NCBI GenBank assembly: GCA_020631105.1
Contig: JAHDHW010000002.1
Location: 96,308 to 160,307 of the forward strand
Source: Saprospiraceae bacterium
GTDB lineage: Bacteria > Bacteroidota > Bacteroidia > Chitinophagales > Saprospiraceae
Reading direction: 5' to 3'
Length of the DNA stretch: 64,000 nt
Shown here: positions 1 through 10,300 of the stretch, piece by piece
How the letters are laid out: each line of letters opens with the position of its first letter
Position numbering within the stretch: position 1 is the first letter of the stretch
Translations under genes and position numbers: made by a program
Notes under the pieces: generated by a model
What the model was told of the DNA's origin: nothing
What the model saw: the letters and a program-made list of their open reading frames with translations, nothing else
Database searches by the model: none

Positions 1-37
1 TGAGAAAAACAGCCTATACATAATTTCGAACGACAAC

Positions 38-2029
38 TTATTTACGAATAAGTCCTTCAAAGACTTCTTTATTTACCTCGATTTTATAAGCATTTTGCAA
101 TTCACCTATCCATTGTTTTTCAAGGAAATTTTGATAGTCAGCGATGACAAAACCACGGGCTTCATCCAATTCTTTATTTGCTACTGGCAGTATATCTTCG
201 ATTTTGTAAAAAGATACGGCCTTATTTCTTTTGTTAGTTGTGTTTTTAGAAATACTTCCTACTTCGAAGACTAAACCTTCCGGCATTTTAGATTTGCTCT
301 TTTCATAAGTTTTTTCCTCCCTTGTAACAATCTCTTTCTCTTTGTTAACATCCTTCATAAAGCTTTCAGGGTTTTGCTTCCTTGCCAGCTTCTTCAATGT
401 TTCTACCATTGCTGAATGTTCAGCCGGTACGGTATATCTTGATGCTAATGCCCGTTCGTTCCATTTGTAAACATTCTTACGCTTTGCAAAAAATGTTTTT
501 AAACCAGTAGTATCTTGTGAAGCTTTGTCCCAAACTAAAATTTTGGTCGCTTCAAATAACAAAATCCCTTCTTCATATTCTCGCATTAAGGATTTAAACT
601 CAGGGTATTTTTCTTCCAGCTGCATTTCTTCAAAACGAATACAGCTATCATCTACATATTCTTCCAAAAGCATGTCAACTAATTCAGCTTTTTCCATTCG
701 TTTGCCCATTCGCATTCGTTTAGAGTTTCTTTGACAAAAATCCTCAAACTCGTTTAGACTAACCTCTAGTTTTTCATCCGCATTACTTAATGAAAATAAT
801 ACTTCCTGGTTCCCTTCTTTTGGTGCTTTCCATTTATAAGTTGTAAAGCTGGAATCTAATGAAGAGATCCAATTGGTGTAAAGCACATCATTAACTTTGT
901 AATTGCCCTCTCGTTTAATCCGCTCAATCATAGTATTGCGAGCATTGGTTAAACGATTGAATCGAGGGTTTTTTGACCGGCGTTGATTTTCTTGCATTCT
1001 GGTCTGAATACGACGTTTTGCAATATCAAACTCTTCCGTTGGCTTCTTACTGATTCTTTTGACGATATGATATCCAACAGAAGATTTAAAAGGCTCTGTA
1101 TAAGTACCATCTTCTGACAGTGCAAACGCAGGAATTTCAAAAGGATGTCTTACTCCGATAAAACCAACGTAGCCTCCCTGGTTTGCAGAACGACTATCTT
1201 CCGAAACATCCTTAGCTACAGTTTCGAAGTCGGCACCACCTTTTAACTGCTGATAAATTTGATCAATCTTTTCTTTAGCCGCTGCTTCAGTAGTTGCGTC
1301 CTTTACTCTAATCAAAATATGAGCAACTTCCATCTGACCAATTGCTGGTCGTTTTTCATTTACTTTCACCAGGTGTAAGCCCGCAACAGTACGGATAGGA
1401 GCAGACACTTTTCCGACTGAAGTAGTATAGGCTGCTGTTTCTAAATTATAAAAGCCGTCAGGAAAAGTAGCGTTCAGAAAACCCATCGCGCCCTCTACTT
1501 TGGCAGTGTTTTTATCATCCGAGCTTTTCTTGGCTACCTCTTCGAAGCTAAGCCCGGTTTCTAATTGCTGTTGAATACTAGCAATTCGTTTATTTGCGGC
1601 GGTAACTTCCGCATCACTCGCCCCTGGCTTAAGGTTAATCATGATATGACTTATATCTACATCATACAAACTACGGTCGTAAGCCTCCTGGATTAATTTA
1701 TCGGTGACTTCCTTGTCGACCAGATAAGAGTTAGCCAATTGTTTGCGATACCCTGCAAGTTCTTTTTGTAAAGAAGGAATAGTGTCCAGCTTCATATCTT
1801 TCGCTCGCTTGACCTTCAGCTTGAAGTTTTTGTATAAATCCAAATACTCCTCCAGAGAAGCTCGGCTGTAGCTTGCCGTATCCATCTTTGACTTTGAATA
1901 GATGTAATCGAATTCTGAAACATGGACCGGTTCCCCCTCAACTGTGAATAACACGGGGTCTTGTTGCCCAATTGCCGTATTAAAGGCAATGGTGACAAAA
2001 GCGAAAACAAAAATTACGTATCGATACAT
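38..2029 (-). CDS. Periplasmic peptidyl-prolyl cis-trans isomerase with two parvulin domains
   Basis: The 663-residue protein begins with a hydrophobic signal peptide (about residues 1-21, ending near IGQQ), so it is exported. Two parvulin-type domains follow, roughly residues 120-228 and 232-330. Each starts with a SHIMINL/AHILIRV strand and ends with the glycine-rich GFL/GYVGF and H-x-V-K segments typical of the fold. The roughly 330-residue C-terminal half is charged, probably helical, and not recognised. The plan resembles SurA/PpiD-like chaperones, which help outer-membrane proteins fold in the periplasm; this role is inferred. It is the last gene of the minus-strand block and is separated from murF-alr by about 300 bases, so it is probably transcribed on its own. 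The family is secure; the exact orthologue is not. Confidence 0.88.
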   Translation of the reverse strand: MYRYVIFVFAFVTIAFNTAIGQQDPVLFTVEGEPVHVSEFDYIYSKSKMDTASYSRASLEEYLDLYKNFKLKVKRAKDMKLDTIPSLQKELAGYRKQLANSYLVDKEVTDKLIQEAYDRSLYDVDISHIMINLKPGASDAEVTAANKRIASIQQQLETGLSFEEVAKKSSDDKNTAKVEGAMGFLNATFPDGFYNLETAAYTTSVGKVSAPIRTVAGLHLVKVNEKRPAIGQMEVAHILIRVKDATTEAAAKEKIDQIYQQLKGGADFETVAKDVSEDSRSANQGGYVGFIGVRHPFEIPAFALSEDGTYTEPFKSSVGYHIVKRISKKPTEEFDIAKRRIQTRMQENQRRSKNPRFNRLTNARNTMIERIKREGNYKVNDVLYTNWISSLDSSFTTYKWKAPKEGNQEVLFSLSNADEKLEVSLNEFEDFCQRNSKRMRMGKRMEKAELVDMLLEEYVDDSCIRFEEMQLEEKYPEFKSLMREYEEGILLFEATKILVWDKASQDTTGLKTFFAKRKNVYKWNERALASRYTVPAEHSAMVETLKKLARKQNPESFMKDVNKEKEIVTREEKTYEKSKSKMPEGLVFEVGSISKNTTNKRNKAVSFYKIEDILPVANKELDEARGFVIADYQNFLEKQWIGELQNAYKIEVNKEVFEGLIRK

Positions 2030-2333
2030 TTTTACAATATTTAAAGTTTCATCAATTTCTTTAATGTAGACCGAAGAAGGATTAAGCTGAATGCTGCTTT
2101 TTTATGCTATTATCCTACCTTCCGTCAAAAGCATCGCAAAATTAGCAATTTATTGCCTTAAATGTTCATTTTGCGCATAAGTCCTTTGACATAGATTTAT
2201 CTAAACCAAGGGGATATTTTCTTATTCACAGGTCAACGTCTCTCATTTGACGAGACTTGCAAGATACGGCTACGCCGCCAATGGGTGATCCTTAGGTGGT
2301 GAAAATAGGCTTAGATCTAGAATTGCGACAATA
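2030..2333. other. Intergenic region upstream of the PPIase gene
   Basis: This 304-base non-coding stretch lies between the start of the PPIase gene and the end of murF-alr, both on the minus strand. On the minus strand, 2137-2144 reads TAATTTTG, which fits the Bacteroidota -7 consensus TAnnTTTG, but I see no convincing -33 partner. A short imperfect inverted repeat (GTCTC...GAGAC) lies near 2237-2256. No small ORF or RNA gene is evident. Confidence 0.35.
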
Positions 2334-4799
2334 TTAGTCCTGATAATAAACACGCTTTACCCGCTCAGATATCCCTGTAAACACCTCATAAACTAACGAA
2401 TCAAAGCATTCTGCTAGTACTTCTACTGGCTGATCTTTCCCAAAAATCAAGACTTCGTCCCCTTCCGAAGCTTCTGGAATACTACTAATGTCAATCATGC
2501 TCATATCCATACATATGTTACCAATGGTGGGCGCTGGTTTTCCATGGATTAAAACGGAGAAACGACCATTGCCAGCTTTTCTCAGTAGGCCATCTGCGTA
2601 TCCAATACTGATGGTCGCAATACTTATTTCTTTTGCTGCTTTGCCTTTACGACTATAGCCAATCGTTTCACCAGCAGCAATAGTTTTTATTTGCGAGATA
2701 GTAGCTTTTAAGCTTAGGACCGTTTCTAATGCTTGAGTCAATTCTTTATTACTACCAATACCATATAACCCAATACCCAAACGTACCATATCATATTGAT
2801 GCTGCGGGAATCTAAGAATTCCATTGGTGTTTAAAATATGCTTGATTGGCCGATATCCTATAGTTGCTGCGATCTTTTCGTAGTAAGTATTAAACTTTGT
2901 GATTTGATTTTGAGTGAAAGCATCTTGTCCTGGTTCGTCACTGGCAGCAAGATGTGAGAAAACAGATGCAACCTTTACGTAAGGATGAGCCAGTAATGTG
3001 GCCAAAAGTTGAGGCAAATCCTTTTCTTCAAAGCCTAAGCGATGCATTCCGGTGTCAATCTTTAAATGAATATTCAAAGATTGCTGATTTGGGAAAAATT
3101 GGAGTAGTTGATTTAGTAATTGCTGGCTGTAAATCTCCGGTTCCAGCTTATATTGCTGCAAGAGGTCAAATGTCGCTTGTTCGGGGTTTAGGACCATGAT
3201 AGGCAAGGTGACCCCGGCATTTCGAAGTTCAACACCTTCGTCGGCGTAGGCTACCGCTAAATAATCTACCTTTTGGAATTCTAAAAGCCGTGCGACCTCA
3301 TCACTGCCACTACCGTAAGCAGCAGCTTTTACCATGGCCATTAACTTAGTTTGCGGGTTTATAGCCTGGCGGAATGTGCGTAGATTGTGTACCAGAGCAT
3401 TTAGGTTTACCTCAAGAACCGTGTTGTGACTCTTTTTTGCAAGATATCCTGCGATTCGCTCAAACGTAAAATTTCTTGCGCCTTTCAGGAGGATAATCTC
3501 TTCCTGGCTTTGTTTCCAGTTCCCAGAAGAAATATAGGTTTCCGTGCTATCGAAATAATGCTGGTCTTGAATTGTACTAAATTGCTGAAGCATTTTTACT
3601 TCCTGACCAATTCCTACGAGCTTTTGGATTTTGTGTTCATCCAGAAGCTTCGCTACCTGTTGGTATAAATCCCGAGACTCAATACCGCTTTGGAAGATAT
3701 CTGAAAGAATTACAGTCGGACTCAATTGACCGGCCTGTTGTTTTAGGAAATTAAGTGCTACCGCAAGGGAAGTTAGGTCAGAATTGTAGCTATCATTGAT
3801 CAATGTACAATTATTGATGGCGGCTTTCAATTCAAGTCGCATGGGTAAAGCGTTGAGCTTTTGTATTCGTTGAGTGATAAGTTTATCCTCAAGGTCTAAA
3901 TGTAAAAGCAATAACCAGCAATGGATAGCATTTTCAACAGAAGCCTCATCTGAAAAAGGGATGGTTATTTGTACAATTTTCCCTTTGTAAAGTGCCTTAA
4001 TGTGGTACTGCCCACTTTTTGATTTTGCTTCTTTTGTAATGCATAGGTCTGCACTTTTCTTTCTGGACCAACTTAATAATTCTTTATCTGATAGGCTTTT
4101 GATCTCCGTATCGATTTCAGGATGATCTTTGCAATAGAGAATGGTATGGCAAGGCTCAAATAATTTTAACTTCTCCTGGATTTTTTGACTCGTTGACTTA
4201 AAGCCTTCGTTGTGAGCTTCACCAATATTAGTGAAAATACCTATGCTGCAATTGATAATAGGCGCAATCCTTTGCATTTCGCCAGCCCGCGAAATACCGG
4301 CTTCAAATATACCCAAATCATGCTTTTCGTTAATCTGCAAGATGGAGAGCGGAACACCAATTTGTGAATTATAGCTTCGAGGGCTTCGAACAATTTCATA
4401 ATCTGCGTGGAGTAACTGAAAAAGCCATTCTTTGATAATGGTTTTTCCATTACTTCCAGTGATACCAATAACGGGCAGATCGAATTGCTGACGATGGAAG
4501 CGAGCAAGCTTGTGTAGAGCATCTAGTGTGTCAGATACATAAAGGAAAGACGCATCTGGTTGAAAACGCGAATCAACTTTTTTTGAAACCACAAAGGCAC
4601 GGATACCTTTATTATAAGCATCATTTAAATAGTCGTGCCCGTCATTTGAATTATTTGAAAAAGCAAAGAAGATAGATTGTAAAGGGAAATCTACCCGTCT
4701 GCTATCAAATACTGCTTGAGTAATCAATAGCTCGTCGTCAATAGTGCCAAGCTGCTTCGCACCCAGGATATCCGCAATTTGAGAAAGACGGTACTGCAT
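2334..4799 (-). CDS. murF-alr: Bifunctional MurF ligase / alanine racemase
   Basis: The 821-residue fusion joins two cell-wall enzymes. Residues about 1-450 are MurF, which adds D-Ala-D-Ala to the UDP-MurNAc-tripeptide; the ATP-binding loop GITGSNGKT is near residue 115. Residues about 455-821 are a PLP-dependent alanine racemase that makes the D-alanine. Its PLP lysine lies in AMVKAAAYGSG, and the RLGIGLYGIG and SIGYADG segments of the family are present. This fusion is common in Bacteroidota. The usual VKANAYGHG reads VKAAAYGSG here, a mild variation. It could be cotranscribed with upstream purD (about 100 bases apart). Confidence 0.95.
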   Translation of the reverse strand: MQYRLSQIADILGAKQLGTIDDELLITQAVFDSRRVDFPLQSIFFAFSNNSNDGHDYLNDAYNKGIRAFVVSKKVDSRFQPDASFLYVSDTLDALHKLARFHRQQFDLPVIGITGSNGKTIIKEWLFQLLHADYEIVRSPRSYNSQIGVPLSILQINEKHDLGIFEAGISRAGEMQRIAPIINCSIGIFTNIGEAHNEGFKSTSQKIQEKLKLFEPCHTILYCKDHPEIDTEIKSLSDKELLSWSRKKSADLCITKEAKSKSGQYHIKALYKGKIVQITIPFSDEASVENAIHCWLLLLHLDLEDKLITQRIQKLNALPMRLELKAAINNCTLINDSYNSDLTSLAVALNFLKQQAGQLSPTVILSDIFQSGIESRDLYQQVAKLLDEHKIQKLVGIGQEVKMLQQFSTIQDQHYFDSTETYISSGNWKQSQEEIILLKGARNFTFERIAGYLAKKSHNTVLEVNLNALVHNLRTFRQAINPQTKLMAMVKAAAYGSGSDEVARLLEFQKVDYLAVAYADEGVELRNAGVTLPIMVLNPEQATFDLLQQYKLEPEIYSQQLLNQLLQFFPNQQSLNIHLKIDTGMHRLGFEEKDLPQLLATLLAHPYVKVASVFSHLAASDEPGQDAFTQNQITKFNTYYEKIAATIGYRPIKHILNTNGILRFPQHQYDMVRLGIGLYGIGSNKELTQALETVLSLKATISQIKTIAAGETIGYSRKGKAAKEISIATISIGYADGLLRKAGNGRFSVLIHGKPAPTIGNICMDMSMIDISSIPEASEGDEVLIFGKDQPVEVLAECFDSLVYEVFTGISERVKRVYYQD

Positions 4800-4901
4800 A
4801 GCTTGCTTTATACGTAAAGAATGAATTGATGATTCATGGCCTGAGGTGGCGTAGCCACTTCCTGCTAGCCTTGGTTGAAAGGCATTGATCAGCGAATAAT
4901 C

Positions 4902-6170
4902 TTAAAGATCAAAGCCTATATCCCGACGATAATTTTTGCCTTCGAAGCTTATTTGTTCAGCATTCTTATTTGAAATGTCGAGTGCTGTTTTGATATCACT
5001 TCCAAAAGAGGTAATCGCCAGGACACGCCCTCCGTTCGTATGAACGGTTCCATCCACAGCTTTAGTGCCAGCATGGAAAACGATACTATCATTAATGTTG
5101 TCTATGCCGGTAATAAGCTTTCCTTTTTCGTAAGCTTCAGGATAACCGCCTGAAACTAACATGATTGTTGTAGCTGCCCGTTCATCTTTTTCGATCTTTA
5201 CAGAAGCTAAGCCACCATTGTCGGTCGCCTGGAATAATTGGACAAGGTCATTTTTAAGCCGAGGAAGTACTACTTCTGTCTCCGGGTCACCCAGTCGGCA
5301 ATTATATTCTATAACGTAAGGTTCTTCTCCTACTTTGATCAAACCAATAAACACAAAGCCTTGGTATTGAATGCCCTTTTGGTGAATCCCATTAATCGTT
5401 GGCTTAATAACCCGATCTTCTACTTTTTTCATGAGCACATCATCAACGAAAGGAACCGGAGAAACGGCACCCATACCACCAGTATTTAAGCCCGTGTCTC
5501 CTTCTCCGATTCGTTTATAATCTTTCGCTACCGGAAGAACCTGATAATCTTTGCCATCAGTCAATACGAATACGGAGAACTCGATGCCATCCAAAAACTG
5601 CTCGATCACGACCGTCTCGCTGGCTTGCCCAAACTTGCCGCCGAGCATTTCTGTTAAGGCCGTTTTGGCTTCTTCGATGTTATCTATGATTAAGACTCCT
5701 TTTCCTGCGGCCAGACCGTCTGCTTTTAGCACGATGGGAGGCGTCTGGGTCTCAATATAGCTTAAGCCAGCTGCTAATGTTTCAGCAGTGAACTCTTGAT
5801 ATGCTGCGGTCGGGATATTAAAATCAGCCATAAACTTTTTAGCATAGGCTTTACTACCTTCAAGCTGAGCACCTTCTTGGGAAGGACCAATTACGATAAT
5901 ATGAGCTAATGCTTCATCTCCTTTGAAGAAATCGTAAATGCCTTCAACCAATGGTGCTTCAGGGCCAATTACACAAAGACTGATCTTGTGCTCTAGCGCA
6001 AAAGTTTTTATAGACTCAAAGTCAGATTGATTTAAGGCTACATTAGTCCCACATTGTGCCGTACCGGCATTTCCTGGAAGGATGTATAGATTTTCGCAAA
6101 GTGGACTTTGACTCATTTTCCAGCTTAAGGCGTGCTCTCTGCCACCGCTACCAATAAGGAGAATATTCAT
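4902..6170 (-). CDS. purD: Phosphoribosylamine-glycine ligase
   Basis: At 422 residues it has the usual length for PurD, the second enzyme of de novo purine synthesis, which joins phosphoribosylamine and glycine using ATP. The N-terminal IGSGGREHAL motif, the LPGNAGTA segment, the ATP-grasp segment LKADGLAAGKGV (about residue 147) and the signature YNCRLGDPETEVVLPRL (about residue 287) are all present. Transcription runs leftward toward murF-alr. A TATCTTCG box lies on the minus strand about 20 bases before the ATG. Confidence 0.97.
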   Translation of the reverse strand: MNILLIGSGGREHALSWKMSQSPLCENLYILPGNAGTAQCGTNVALNQSDFESIKTFALEHKISLCVIGPEAPLVEGIYDFFKGDEALAHIIVIGPSQEGAQLEGSKAYAKKFMADFNIPTAAYQEFTAETLAAGLSYIETQTPPIVLKADGLAAGKGVLIIDNIEEAKTALTEMLGGKFGQASETVVIEQFLDGIEFSVFVLTDGKDYQVLPVAKDYKRIGEGDTGLNTGGMGAVSPVPFVDDVLMKKVEDRVIKPTINGIHQKGIQYQGFVFIGLIKVGEEPYVIEYNCRLGDPETEVVLPRLKNDLVQLFQATDNGGLASVKIEKDERAATTIMLVSGGYPEAYEKGKLITGIDNINDSIVFHAGTKAVDGTVHTNGGRVLAITSFGSDIKTALDISNKNAEQISFEGKNYRRDIGFDL

Positions 6171-6188
6171 AGTTTTGTTGTTTTGCCG

Positions 6189-6196
6189 CGAAGATA
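6189..6196 (-). promoter_or_regulatory. Possible -7 box for purD
   Basis: Read on the minus strand this is TATCTTCG, one base off the Bacteroidota TAnnTTTG consensus, ending 18 bases before the purD start codon. No clear TTG box was found at the usual spacing, so this is a weak call. Confidence 0.35.
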
Positions 6197-6395
6197 ATGT
6201 AAGTAGGCTCTAATTCTAAATGAAATGGGAAGGTATATGTGATTAGAATGAGAAAACGAAGGCGTTACCAAAGCGTTTTGGAATAAATAGGAATGAAAAT
6301 TGAATTAATAATATTGGACATGTGTTCTTAGGAAAGGAATGCTATCCTTTTTCTTAATTTTTCCTACCTTCGCCAGACAATTTCGAAGCAAAAAG

Positions 6396-6986
6396 ATGAT
6401 TTCGTATATCAAAGGACCGATCACCTATAAAAGTCCAACCTATATAATCGTAGAAGCTGGGAGCATTGGATATCAAATCCATATTAGCCTTAATACCTAC
6501 GCCAAGATTGAAAAGCTTGATACGGTACAAATCCTTACCTATTTACATGTGAAGGAAGATAGTCATACATTATATGGCTTTGCGGAAGAGATGGAACGTG
6601 GTTTGTTCACCTTATTATTATCGGTGTCAGGGATTGGTCCAAATACAGCAAGAGTACTCTTGTCATCGATGGAACCAGAGGAAGCAAGAATGGCGATTAT
6701 TAGTGAAAATGTTGCTGCTTTTAAGAAAGTAAAAGGAATCGGTCCAAAGACTGCGAAACGTATAATTTTGGACCTGAAAGATAAATTATTGAAGGATTCT
6801 GGTGAAACACCAGTTATGATTAGCCCGGCAAACAATACTTTGAGAGATGAGGCGTTATCTGCTCTAGTTGCCTTAGGCTTCTCAAAAATCCATGTACAAA
6901 AAGCGCTCAATAAAATCCTTAGCGAGCAGCCCGGAACGTTGACAATCGAAGAGTTAATTAAGCTAGCCCTTAAACAACTCTCATAA
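6396..6986 (+). CDS. ruvA: Holliday junction branch migration protein RuvA
   Basis: RuvA binds four-way DNA junctions and recruits the RuvB helicase during recombination repair. I start at ATG 6396, giving 196 residues that begin MISYIKGPI, the family's normal N-terminus. A longer in-frame start at 6339 would only add 19 unrelated residues. The OB-fold region is followed by two helix-hairpin-helix motifs (SVSGIGPNTARVLLSS and KVKGIGPKTAKRIILDLKDKL). A C-terminal UBA-like domain (ALSALVALGFSK) contacts RuvB. It sits directly upstream of sprA, an arrangement seen in other gliding Bacteroidota. Confidence 0.96.
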   Translation: MISYIKGPITYKSPTYIIVEAGSIGYQIHISLNTYAKIEKLDTVQILTYLHVKEDSHTLYGFAEEMERGLFTLLLSVSGIGPNTARVLLSSMEPEEARMAIISENVAAFKKVKGIGPKTAKRIILDLKDKLLKDSGETPVMISPANNTLRDEALSALVALGFSKIHVQKALNKILSEQPGTLTIEELIKLALKQLS

Positions 6987-7385
6987 TCGGGTTACCAACA
7001 AATCCCTGAAAGTATTTGATGACCAGATATTGCTTTGTCCTTTTTGCAAAGGAAGGTGAAAACTTATTATTCCTTCTTGCGTAAAATCTGAATGCTATAA
7101 TGTAACCCGTCGTTATGTATTTGGTTCGGACAAATTTAAATATTAAGGATTGTTAAATTTTTTTGACGGGATAAAGGCTTTACGCTTTTCTCGTTATTGA
7201 TTTGTGTTTTACAAAAGTTGCTGAAATAATATATTGAAAATCAGTTATTTGTAAGATATGAATTATTGAAAGGTTTTGAGAACTAGGCTTTGCCATTCTT
7301 GTAAAGTCATTTTTGAAAAATAATTAAGCTATTTGACCACCTCAACGAAAGTGAAGATTGAGGGTACTTTTCCCATGTTTTAATT
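6987..7385. other. Intergenic region between ruvA and sprA
   Basis: A 399-base AT-rich spacer with no convincing ORF, RNA gene or strong hairpin. It presumably carries the sprA promoter, but I could not identify a clean TAnnTTTG box at a sensible distance from the ATG at 7386. Confidence 0.3.
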
Positions 7386-10300
7386 ATGAAGATAGGACAT
7401 TTTCTACTCTGTACAATGGTAATTTTGGGTGTATTTATAAGCACCGCGGCTAGTTTTGGTAACGGCCACGGTCTTGAAGACCCCTACGCACCAGAATATG
7501 TAATGGCACAGGATACTTTCCCCATCCAAGAGCGTTACGGCGATTTTATTAATGATGCTAGCAGTAATCCCTTTGATCTTAATGATCCCGGGATTATCCA
7601 GCAAAACGTCGAGTACGATCCCGCCACCGGTTATTATATTATCACCGAGACGATTGATGGTAATTATTATCGCCCGCCGACTTATTTAACATTTGAAGAA
7701 TATTCACAGTGGCAAGCTGATCAACAACAGCAACAATATTTTGATGAACTCAATAACGTCGCCGGTGGAGATGTCGGGGATAGTGGCCTGCGAGATCCGA
7801 TGGGCGAAATAGACGTCAAGAAAAGTCTGATTGACCGACTTTTTGGAGGCTCCGAGGTAGATATTCGCCCGCAGGGTAAGATCGGATTAACCTTTGGGGT
7901 TGATTTTCAGAAAGTAGAGAATCCAAGTTTGACGCTCCGTCAACAACGACAGGGTGGATTTGACTTCGATATGGATATCCAGTTAAATGTAACGGGTAAA
8001 ATTGGAGAAAAATTAAATCTTGCTACCAATTATAATACACAAGCTACCTTCGATTTTGATAATCAGTTGAAACTACAATACGATAGTGAAGCATTTAGTG
8101 ATGATGATATTGTAAAAAAGATTGAAGCGGGTAACGTAAGTTTCCCTTTAAAAAGCTCCTTGATTCAGGGGAGTAACTCCCTCTTCGGTATTCGTACTGA
8201 CCTCCAGTTTGGTCATTTAGGGCTTTCGCTGGTCGCTTCGCAGCAAAAATCGCGACGTCAGGAGCTACAAATTCAGGGAGGTAGTCAGCTACAGGAATTC
8301 GAAGTACGTGCAGATGAATATGATGAAAATCGTCACTTCTTCATTACGCATTATAATAGAAATACCTTTGAGGAAGCATTAGTCAACATGCCTCAGCTAA
8401 ACACACTATTTCGGATCAATCGAATCGAAGTATGGGTGACTAATGATCGGAACGACCCGGATAATGTACGGGATATTGTTGCCTTAGCGGATTTGGGAGA
8501 ATCCTTTGAGGTGACCAATACAAACCCTCAGTTTCAGATTCCACCCGCTGCCCGTAATCCTGATATCACAGGAACACGCGGACTACCGGGACGTCCAATT
8601 ACGGAGGGCGGATCATTTAATGTTCCCGGAGCTAACGATCTCTATAGCGCAATCTTAAATAATGACCGGGTAAGAAACTTAGATGATGCCGTAGCGATTC
8701 TGGAAAATGTATATGACTTACGTCAATCCAGAGATTTCGAAAAAGTAAGTGCACGTAAATTATCTTCTAATGAATTTACTTACCACCCGGAGTTAGGATT
8801 TATTTCCTTGAACGTAAACCTTCAGCCGGATCAGGTACTTGGGGTATCTATGGAGTATGATTATAATGGTAAAACTTACCGGGTAGGGGAGTTTGCAAAT
8901 GATACCTATTCACCGGATTCTCTGGGTGTTCTCTTTGTGAAGATGTTGAAAGCGACAACTCAGCGAGTTGACCTTGCGACCTGGGATCTTATGATGAAGA
9001 ACGTATACTCTGTTGGTGCATTTCAGGTAAGTCAGGAAGACTTTAAGTTAGATATCTTTTACGAAGATCCGGGGAAAGGAGAGAAACGTTTCCTTCCGGA
9101 TTCTGAGTTAGCAGGTGTACCACTTCTACAAGTATTTAATCTCGATAATCTTAATGTTCTGGGGGATCCCTGCCCCGATGGTATCTTCGACTTTGTGCCG
9201 GGGATTACGATCAATCCCCGGAATGGGCGTATTATGTTTCCGGTACTGGAACCTTTTAGTACTGCTATCGCAGATAACATAGTCAGCCCGGCTTTAAAAG
9301 AAAAATATGATTACTTCGTGCTCTATGATTCAACGGTCGTCAGGGCCCGCGAATATCAAGAATTAAATCGATTTACCATTGAAGGTAGTTATAAGTCTAG
9401 CGTGTCCTCTGAGATTTCATTAGGGTCGTTTAACTTACCTCCAGGGTCGGTAACCGTAAGAGCAGGTGGACAGATATTAATAGAAGGGGTAGATTATGAA
9501 GTTGATTATAATATCGGTCGGATTAAAATTTTGAATGATGCTTATCTAAACTCAGGTCTTCCTATTAATGTCTCCTTTGAGGATAACACTTTATTTGGCT
9601 TTCAGACGAAGACGATGCTTGGAGTGAGGGCCGATTATGAGGTTAATGAGAATTTTAACATTGGAGCAACTTATTTACATTTATTTGAACGACCATTTAC
9701 GCAAAAAGTAAATATTGGAGATGACCCAATTAATAACCGTATTTACGGACTTGATGTCAACTTCAGTTCAAAAGCCCCGTGGTTGACACGGGCCGTAGAT
9801 GCTATACCACTGATCAATACTAAAGAAGAATCCAATATTTCATTCTCTGCGGAAGCAGCAATCTTGAAGCCTGGTCATGCCCGGGCAATTAACCAGGGAC
9901 GGGACGAAGATGGAGACCGAGATCGGGGAGGTGTAGTATATGTTGATGACTTTGAAGGAAGTACTTCTAGTTTCGATCTACGTACACCAGCAAATAACTG
10001 GGTACTGGCATCTGTACCACAGAATGATGATCAGAATAATAATCCACTATTCCCAGAATCTGCTTTAATTGATACTACACTTAGTGGTGTAAATCGGGCA
10101 CTACTCAACTGGTACCGAATCGACCAAAGTATCCGTGGTGGGAATACCGGAGATCCTTATACTGCAGCGATTCCACAGACGGAGGTATTTCCGAATGTAA
10201 CGATTACTCCAGGACTGAGTAACATCATTCAAACCCTGGATTTAACCTATTATCCGGATCAAAGAGGACCTTATAATTTTGATTTGCCAAATGGTGGTAC

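Noticed and set aside
2265-4865. Similar GGCTACGCC-type words near 2270 and 4850 as copies of a repeat
   Set aside because: The shared stretch is only about nine bases and could be chance.
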